This document shows, piece after piece, positions 6,914-11,953 of a stretch of DNA of 11,953 nucleotides. The notes below the pieces were generated by a model. The model worked only from the letters and a program-made list of their open reading frames with translations, was not told the DNA's origin and searched no databases. Source of the DNA: an uncultured Candidatus Udaeobacter sp. GTDB lineage: Bacteria; Verrucomicrobiota; Verrucomicrobiia; Chthoniobacterales; UBA10450. The translations under genes and the position numbers were made by a program. The stretch spans positions 1 to 11,953 of the forward strand of contig CATPAV010000185.1 of NCBI GenBank assembly GCA_955652245.1, in the 5' to 3' direction. The stretch's first letter is position 1, and every line of letters begins with the position of its first letter.

Positions 6914-8442
6914 TCGCTTGGACGATTTACATCACATTTGCGGGAGCGGTTGTGCTCCTTTTTATGCCGCACGCGTTTTCGCGCTGGATTGCGTTAGTCA
7001 CGACAGTTGCGGGTTTCGTCGTGAGCCTCATCGCGTTCTTCCAGATGTCGATTGTCGATCTTGCGCACTTCAACACAATCGTGCGCGTGGCGTGGGTACC
7101 AATGCTTGGCATGAACTACCATCTCGCCGTCGATGGGATCAGCCTGACGATGGCGCTCGTCACTGGTCTCGTCGCCATCGCCTCGGTCCTTTTCTCGTGG
7201 GACGTTGATCATCGACCTAACGAATTCTTCTTCTGGCTGTTGCTCGTAGTCGGCGGCTCGTATGGCGTTTTTCTCAGCGCCGATCTGTTTTTGCTCTTCC
7301 TGTTCTATGAACTCGTGATCGTCCCGAAATATTTCCTCATCGCGATCTGGGGATCGACAAATAAGGAATACGGCGCGATGAAGTTGACGCTCTATTCCTT
7401 CTTCGGCGGCGCGCTGGTCTTCATTGGAATCATCGCTGCGTATGTCACCGCTGGATCGTTGGACCTGAATCAACTCGCAGAGTTCCAATTCGCACCGCAA
7501 CTTCAATCGTGGGCCTTCCCGATGTTGTTCATCGGGTTCGCCGTGCTTGCGGGCATCTGGCCATTGCACACTTGGGCGCCGACCGGTCACGTCGCCGCGC
7601 CCACCGCTGGTTCAATGTTGCTCGCCGGCATCGTTATGAAATTGGGCTCTTACGCCGGGCTCCGCGTCGCGATGAATCTTTTCCCGCAAGGCTTCCAAAT
7701 TTGGCGCGGCTGGATGGCTGTCTTCGCGGTAATCGGAATCGTTTACGCGGCAGCGGTGGCGCTGCGCCAACGCGACCTGAAATTCGTCATCGGCTATTCG
7801 AGCGTGAGCCACATGGGCTTTGTGCTGCTCGGCTTGGCCGCGGCCAACGCGCTCGGCGTCTCGGGAGCGGTGCTGCAAATGTTTTCGCACGGCGTGATTG
7901 GCGCACTGCTCTTCGCCGTGGCTGGACGCATGGTCTATCGACGCACGCACACACGCGACCTCGATGCCCTCTCGGGGATGGGACTCAACCAAGCACTACC
8001 ATTCGCCGCGTTTTCCTTTGTGATTGCGTCGGCCGCATCCATGGGAATCCCCGGATTCAGCGGGTTCGCCGCCGAAATCACGATCCTGATCGGCTCGTGG
8101 AAAACTTATCCGGTCGCGGTGTGGATCACCGGCGCCGGAATGGTGCTCGTAGCCGCGTTCACCCTGCGCGCGGTCAAACAATCGTTCTTCGGCGAACGTA
8201 GCGCTTTAGGTGGATCGACCGCTTCGCCGGGCGATGCTAAATCCTACTCGGCTTCGCCGACATTTGTAACATCGAGCGCGGAGCGCTCGATCCACCCGCC
8301 CGATCTTGCCCCAGTCACGCTCGCGGAAAAATTCGGAGCTTGTCTCCTTATGTTCGCAACGCTCGCGGTCGGACTTTATCCCAAACTGCTGCTCGATCGC
8401 ATCATGCCCGCGGTTGAAACGATGAGATTTCTCTCGAAATGA
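6910..8442 (+). CDS. nuoM: NADH-quinone oxidoreductase subunit M, second copy (NuoM2), with in-frame palindrome
   Basis: This is a second NuoM-type antiporter-like subunit, 510 residues, clearly diverged from NuoM1. It retains E134 in TM5 (FYELVIVPKYFLIAIWG), K244 in TM8 (IVMKLGSYAG) and E389 in TM12 (GFSGFAAEITIL). In TM7 the usual lysine is replaced: GFAVLAGIWPLHTWAP (209-224) has L213 where NuoM1 has K215. The frame is open from 6787, but those first 41 codons are pure repeat sequence; the start at 6910 gives the expected hydrophobic N-terminus MIAWTIYITFAGAVVLL. No Shine-Dalgarno is seen. Residues about 434-462 come from a palindromic element lying in frame in the loop before the last helix. 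It is probably the fourth pump-like subunit of the arm. Confidence 0.95.
   Translation: MIAWTIYITFAGAVVLLFMPHAFSRWIALVTTVAGFVVSLIAFFQMSIVDLAHFNTIVRVAWVPMLGMNYHLAVDGISLTMALVTGLVAIASVLFSWDVDHRPNEFFFWLLLVVGGSYGVFLSADLFLLFLFYELVIVPKYFLIAIWGSTNKEYGAMKLTLYSFFGGALVFIGIIAAYVTAGSLDLNQLAEFQFAPQLQSWAFPMLFIGFAVLAGIWPLHTWAPTGHVAAPTAGSMLLAGIVMKLGSYAGLRVAMNLFPQGFQIWRGWMAVFAVIGIVYAAAVALRQRDLKFVIGYSSVSHMGFVLLGLAAANALGVSGAVLQMFSHGVIGALLFAVAGRMVYRRTHTRDLDALSGMGLNQALPFAAFSFVIASAASMGIPGFSGFAAEITILIGSWKTYPVAVWITGAGMVLVAAFTLRAVKQSFFGERSALGGSTASPGDAKSYSASPTFVTSSAERSIHPPDLAPVTLAEKFGACLLMFATLAVGLYPKLLLDRIMPAVETMRFLSK
8209..8296. repeat. In-frame palindromic element inside nuoM2
   Basis: Terminal arms GGTGGATCGA (8209-8218) and TCGATCCACC (8287-8296) are perfect reverse complements. 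Three nested hairpins fill the 88 bp: ATCGaCCG/CGGgCGAT at about 8214-8235, a central stem closed by CGATG/CATCG around TCGGC-TTC-GCCGA (8248-8260), and ATCGAGCGC/GCGCTCGAT (8271-8291, GGA loop). In the nuoM2 frame it has no stop and encodes a Ser/Ala/Pro-rich stretch from G434 to about H462 between FFGERSAL and PPDLAPVTLAEK, the short loop before the last helix. It resembles the Rickettsia palindromic elements in behaviour; I claim no sequence kinship. Confidence 0.82.
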
Positions 8443-8458
8443 AAACACGAGCCGGATC

Positions 8459-8586
8459 GGGTAGCGACACGCGTCCCGCGTGCTGCTTTTGGCATCTCGC
8501 CAAGACAAACTTGGATTGGCACTTTCATAATAAAGTCGGCGATCGCTGGGACGCAGTCGCCAACACGTGAGACGCATGCTCTACCC
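8459..8586. repeat. Cloverleaf palindromic repeat, copy B (between nuoM2 and nuoN)
   Basis: This is a diverged relative of the element at 6765-6905. The left end GGGTAGCGACACGCGTCCCG (8459-8478) matches that copy apart from one inserted base and one substitution, and the right end GAGACGCATGCTCTACCC (8569-8586) mirrors it imperfectly. Internal hairpins include TTGGC/GCCAA (8489-8503) and GGCGA/TCGCC (8538-8561). It fills nearly the whole gap between nuoM2 and nuoN and ends 2 nt before the nuoN ATG. The many arm mismatches suggest an older insertion than copy A. Confidence 0.82.
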
Positions 8587-8588
8587 GT

Positions 8589-10058
8589 ATGAATTACCTT
8601 GAACTCGTTAGGCTCGCATCGCCCGAGATCGTGGTCGTTGTAACAGCGCTTGCCGTCCTCGCGATTGGTCTCGCGAGCACGCGCGCATCTGGCATTTGTT
8701 CCTTCGTCGCCGCTCTCGGACTTGCGCTCGCAATTGGCGCAGCGCTGATGTTGCCGCGAAATGCAACGCTCTTTCACGGGATGCTCGTGATCTCGCCGCT
8801 GAACTCGCTGTTCAAAATCATCTGCCTCGCGCTCGCGTTTTTTACGGTTTTGCTGGCGCACGCGAAGAATTCTTTGCGCAATCACGGCGAGTATCTCGCC
8901 ATCATTCTACTCGCAACAATCGGGCTGATGCTGCTCGTCGGCAGCGAAGAGTTGCTCATGATCTTCATCGGCTTGGAGCTCACCGGTCTCTCGCTTTATG
9001 TCATGGCCGCGTTCGACAAAACCGATGTGCGCTCCGCCGAAGCGGGTCTGAAATATTTCTTGTTCGGCAGCACAGCGAGCGCGTTCACGCTTTTTGGAAT
9101 CAGTTTCATTTACGGCATGTCGGGAACAACCGGTCTCGCCGCGGTCGGACAAAAGCTTGCGACGCAATCCATCCAACCGCTCCTCTTCGTGGGCATCGTC
9201 ATGACTCTCGTCGGGTTCGCCTTCAAAATCGCCGCTGCACCATTCCATCTTTGGGCGCCCGACGCTTACCAAGGCGCGCCTGTGCCTTCCGCGGCGTTCA
9301 TCGCGTCGGGGTCGAAGGTGGCGTCGTTCGTCGTCCTCGGAAAAATCGTGCTTGTCGGCTTCGGTCCGGTGCACGGCAGTGCCGCATGGCACGCCATGAC
9401 CGCCGGTTGGGCGCCGGTGCTTGCCGTCCTCGCCGCATTGTCAATCGTCATTGGCAATCTCGTCGCACTTGCTCAGTCGAATGTCCGCCGTTTGCTTGCC
9501 TATTCCGCCGTCGCCCACGCCGGCTACACACTTCTTGGACTCGTCGCCGGCGGGCGCGATGGATTCAGTGCGACGTTGTTTTACACGACCGTTTACGCAT
9601 TCACGCTGGTCGGCGCATTCGGCGTCGTCGCGTTGGTGCGACGCGAAACCGGTGGCGACGATTTACAGAACTTTGCCGGACTCTGGTCGCGTTCACCATT
9701 GCTCGCCGGGTGCATGTCGATCTTCATGCTGTCGCTGGCCGGCTTACCGCCGCTCGCTGGATTTTTCGGAAAGTTTTACCTGTTCAGCGTCGCGTTGCGC
9801 GCCGGTGCAAATCATGGCCTGCTCTGGCTCGTCGCGCTGGCGCTCTTCGGCAGCCTCGTCTCGCTCTATTATTACCTGATAGTGCTCAAAGTGATTTTTA
9901 CGGATCAATCCGGTGACGCTGCTACATCCATTGCTGCGAGATTAGGCAGCGATATCGAGCTTCTGCAACGAATCACCTTGAGCGTGCTCGCAATAGTGGT
10001 TCTCTTGCTCGGCATAATGCCGGGAATCCTGTTAACGCAGATCGCCGTTTCGTTGTAA
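8589..10058 (+). CDS. nuoN: NADH-quinone oxidoreductase subunit N (NuoN)
   Basis: NuoN (ND2/Nqo14) is the antiporter-like subunit nearest NuoK and the quinone module. The 489-residue product has the expected 14-helix pattern and all pump residues: E130 in TM5 (GLELTGLSLYVMAAF), K213 in TM7 (GFAFKIAAAPFHLWAPDAYQGAP), K243 in TM8 (ASGSKVASF) and K395 in TM12 (LAGFFGKFYLF); the TM12 residue is lysine as in other NuoN, where NuoM has glutamate. The start at 8589 gives MNYLELVRLASPEIVVV, a normal N-terminus. The repeat at 8459-8586 reaches to within 2 nt, so no Shine-Dalgarno can be present. It is the last gene of the nuo block; the following 87 bp shows no strong terminator hairpin. Confidence 0.97.
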   Translation: MNYLELVRLASPEIVVVVTALAVLAIGLASTRASGICSFVAALGLALAIGAALMLPRNATLFHGMLVISPLNSLFKIICLALAFFTVLLAHAKNSLRNHGEYLAIILLATIGLMLLVGSEELLMIFIGLELTGLSLYVMAAFDKTDVRSAEAGLKYFLFGSTASAFTLFGISFIYGMSGTTGLAAVGQKLATQSIQPLLFVGIVMTLVGFAFKIAAAPFHLWAPDAYQGAPVPSAAFIASGSKVASFVVLGKIVLVGFGPVHGSAAWHAMTAGWAPVLAVLAALSIVIGNLVALAQSNVRRLLAYSAVAHAGYTLLGLVAGGRDGFSATLFYTTVYAFTLVGAFGVVALVRRETGGDDLQNFAGLWSRSPLLAGCMSIFMLSLAGLPPLAGFFGKFYLFSVALRAGANHGLLWLVALALFGSLVSLYYYLIVLKVIFTDQSGDAATSIAARLGSDIELLQRITLSVLAIVVLLLGIMPGILLTQIAVSL

Positions 10059-10145
10059 CGGGCGCATCTCCAATCTGGCACGTGGTTCTTCTCACAAATA
10101 ACGCGCGACGTTTAAGTCCAATCCGAAACCAAAAGAAAAGCCATA

Positions 10146-11036
10146 ATGAAAACCGCACTGACAAACCAACCCGCCGCCAGAAGCGGCACCTTCGCAATCG
10201 GGGGAGATCTTCTCGTCCATCGGCTCGGCTTTGGCGCGATGCGACTCACCGGAAAAGGTATTTGGGGTGAGCCACCCGACCTCCAGGAATGCATCGCGGT
10301 GCTGGGGCGCGCTGTGGAACTCGGTATCACGCTCATCGACACGGCGGACTCGTACGGCCCGAAAGTCTCCGAGCGCCTTATTGCCGAGGCGCTTCACCCG
10401 TATCCGAATGATCTCGTCATTGCCACAAAGGCCGGTTTCCAGCGACCCGGTCCCGACAAATGGGTGGAAGACGGCCGGCCCGAACATCTTCGCGCCGCTT
10501 GCGAAGGAAGTCTCCACCGGCTCAAACTGGAACGAATCGACCTCTTTCAACTCCATCGAATCGATCCCAAGGTGGCGCTTGAGGATCAGATCGGTGCGCT
10601 GCTCGATCTCCAGCGCGAAGGCAAAATCTGCCACATCGGATTATCGGAAGTAACAGTCGGGCAGATCGAGGCGGTTCGCCGCATGGCGCCCGTGGCTTCC
10701 GTGCAAAACCGATACAACCTGGCCGATAGAAACTCCGAGGACGTGCTGGACTATTGCACGCGGGAAAACATCGGTTTCATCCCCTGGTTTCCCCTCGCGA
10801 CCGGCGACTTGGCGAAGTGTGGCAGCCTGCTGGCGCGCGCCGCCGCGAAGCTTGATGCGCGGCCGGCACAGGTCGCGCTGGCGTGGCTGCTGCGGAAATC
10901 ACCAGTAATGCTCCCTATCCCCGGGACGTCCAATGTGAAGCACCTTGAGGAGAACACCGCTGCGGCACTTCTCGATCTCGACGATTCGATCATGGGTGAG
11001 TTGGAACGGCAGCCGGCGGCTGACGAAACGCAATAA
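10146..11036 (+). CDS. Aldo/keto reductase (YdbC/PdxI-like)
   Basis: This is a 296-residue cytosolic NAD(P)H-dependent oxidoreductase of the AKR fold. The catalytic tetrad is present: D65 and Y70 (IDTADSYGP), K95 (IATKAGF) and H137 (LFQLHRID). The cofactor-binding region shows IGLSEVTVGQIEAV and the late loop LPIPGTSNVKHLEENTAA. The N-terminal IGGDLLVHRLGFGAMRLTGKGIWG stretch and VSERLIAEALHPY resemble E. coli YdbC (PdxI, pyridoxal reductase). A role in vitamin B6 salvage is possible, but AKRs are too alike for certainty. The start at 10146 has a weak purine-rich stretch (AAAAGAAAAG) just upstream. It lies 87 bp after nuoN and faces the protease gene convergently. No functional link to complex I is evident. 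Confidence 0.9.
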   Translation: MKTALTNQPAARSGTFAIGGDLLVHRLGFGAMRLTGKGIWGEPPDLQECIAVLGRAVELGITLIDTADSYGPKVSERLIAEALHPYPNDLVIATKAGFQRPGPDKWVEDGRPEHLRAACEGSLHRLKLERIDLFQLHRIDPKVALEDQIGALLDLQREGKICHIGLSEVTVGQIEAVRRMAPVASVQNRYNLADRNSEDVLDYCTRENIGFIPWFPLATGDLAKCGSLLARAAAKLDARPAQVALAWLLRKSPVMLPIPGTSNVKHLEENTAAALLDLDDSIMGELERQPAADETQ

Positions 11037-11110
11037 CTCCGAAGACCTGCTCCAATGGTCAACGCGTCCGTTCTATCTCCAAAGAGGGAGTACGCAATTC
11101 ACAACAGCGA

Positions 11111-11953
11111 TTATCGCTCCTGCGTCGTTGAAGTTCGGGCAGGCTCAAGTTTGTCGAGCCTATTCTTAATGAACGGAAGATCCTGTACGTCGAAAAATGT
11201 GACGTAGAGCATGTAACCGATAATCAACATGGCGCAGCTCGTCTGGATGACCTCGAGCACACGCATGTTCACCGGTTTGCGACGTACCGACTCGATGATC
11301 GCCAGCACAATGTGACCGCCATCGAGCACAGGGATCGGCAGCATGTTCAGAATCGCGAGGTTCACGTTCAAGATCACGCTAAACCAGAGCGCGAGCTGCC
11401 AGCCACGCTCACTTTGAAACAGCAAATAATAAATGCGCCCGATACCGACTGGACCGCTCAAATGTTGCAACTTCACGTCCGACTTCGGCGACGCAACCGC
11501 GCCAATTGTCTTCAGGGTGCTGGTTACGCTGTTGTAGATCTGTTCGATCGGATCTGGATGCGACATCGACACTATTCCGGTCGTATCCCATTGAATCCCG
11601 ATGCGCGGTTTCATTTCGCCCTCCGTCGGCAAAAGCGTCGGTTTTACAGGGATGTCGAACCTTGCTCCGCCTCGCTCAACATGAAGAACGAGCTGATCGT
11701 TGGGATGCTTGCTGATATATTCAAGCAGCCCGATTGGATTGTAGATTGGCGTCTGGTTGAATCCGCGAATGATATCGTGCGGTCGCAATCCAGCCGCCGC
11801 TGCGGGCGTGTTCGGCTCTACTTTGTCGATGATCGCTGTCTCCGCCGGGAAGATGAGTAGCTGACGTACGCTCTTTCTGCGCCATCCACGCGTCTCGGCC
11901 TTGTACGGTTCTACCCAGACCGTGCGCACGCTACCATCGCGCTGGAATTTCAC
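11111..11953 (-). CDS. rseP: RseP-type site-2 intramembrane protease, partial (C-terminal part)
   Basis: The gene reads leftward; its 5' part, including the zinc-binding HExxH helix, lies beyond the right edge. The 280 visible residues contain a PDZ domain at about 38-103 (IIDKVEPNTPAAAAGLRPHD), the LSGPVGI segment (165-171), the membrane helix with the third active-site motif LNMLPIPVLDGGHI (202-215, metal ligand D211), and a final membrane helix at about 236-255. These are hallmarks of RseP/RasP/MmpA S2P proteases, which cleave transmembrane anti-sigma factors and signal-peptide remnants. The first visible codon is a GTG at the window edge and should not be taken as the start. The stop lies in a 13-bp perfect dyad, AGCGATTATCGCT (11106-11118). 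It converges with the aldo/keto reductase gene, 74 bp apart. Confidence 0.92.
   Translation of the reverse strand: MKFQRDGSVRTVWVEPYKAETRGWRRKSVRQLLIFPAETAIIDKVEPNTPAAAAGLRPHDIIRGFNQTPIYNPIGLLEYISKHPNDQLVLHVERGGARFDIPVKPTLLPTEGEMKPRIGIQWDTTGIVSMSHPDPIEQIYNSVTSTLKTIGAVASPKSDVKLQHLSGPVGIGRIYYLLFQSERGWQLALWFSVILNVNLAILNMLPIPVLDGGHIVLAIIESVRRKPVNMRVLEVIQTSCAMLIIGYMLYVTFFDVQDLPFIKNRLDKLEPARTSTTQER

Noticed and set aside
6765..8586. CRISPR array
   Set aside because: The repeats are two long cloverleaf palindromes and one unrelated palindrome, without regular short repeats and spacers.
8696..9916. 406-codon open frame within nuoN
   Set aside because: It is an Arg/Cys-rich shadow of nuoN in another frame with no family likeness; typical of GC-rich third positions.
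11037..11118. Bidirectional terminator between the convergent aldo/keto reductase and rseP genes
   Set aside because: The only dyad, AGCGATTATCGCT at 11106-11118, has a 1-nt centre, no T-tract, and overlaps the rseP stop; too weak to call.

Overview
The window is about 12 kb of moderately GC-rich, gene-dense bacterial DNA. Its core is a co-directional cluster on the + strand for the membrane arm of respiratory complex I (NADH:quinone oxidoreductase): nuoH-J-K-L-M1-[ORF6N remnant]-M2-N. I favour a soil- or sediment-type Verrucomicrobiota genome (Chthoniobacterales / Udaeobacter-like or Pedosphaera-like). The reasons are the style of the proteins and the palindromic repeats, which translate as 'VAHASRV' or 'TRDACAT' and which I remember as common in that phylum. 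This is inference; no rRNA or other marker gene is present.

Layout. Positions 1-420 hold no gene I can support. A small YfcE-like metallophosphoesterase follows (427-894). The nuo block runs from 983 to 10058. nuoH and nuoJ overlap by 4 nt, leaving no room for nuoI, and none of nuoA-G lies in the 980 bp upstream. The peripheral-arm genes must therefore be elsewhere, or be replaced. nuoK/nuoL overlap by 4 nt and nuoL/nuoM1 by 13 nt, so translation is probably coupled. Downstream are an aldo/keto reductase of the YdbC/PdxI type (10146-11036, +) and, convergent to it, the C-terminal part of an RseP-type site-2 protease (complement of 11111-11953, cut by the window edge).

The block encodes four antiporter-like subunits (L, M1, M2, N) instead of the usual three. 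NuoL carries about 27-30 extra residues in its C-terminal amphipathic (HL) helix, as a longer arm would require. Together these match the known '2M' class of complex I, for which a fifth pumped proton has been proposed. NuoM2 lacks the usual TM7 lysine, so its pumping ability is open.

The second half of the operon is peppered with palindromic repeats of at least three kinds. One fills the J/K gap and supplies the nuoJ stop. Two related cloverleaf elements end 4 and 2 nt before the start codons of nuoM2 and nuoN. One lies in frame inside nuoM2 and adds about 29 residues to a loop. An ORF6N (phage/KilA-N-type) gene sits between the two nuoM genes and is cut off exactly where one cloverleaf begins.
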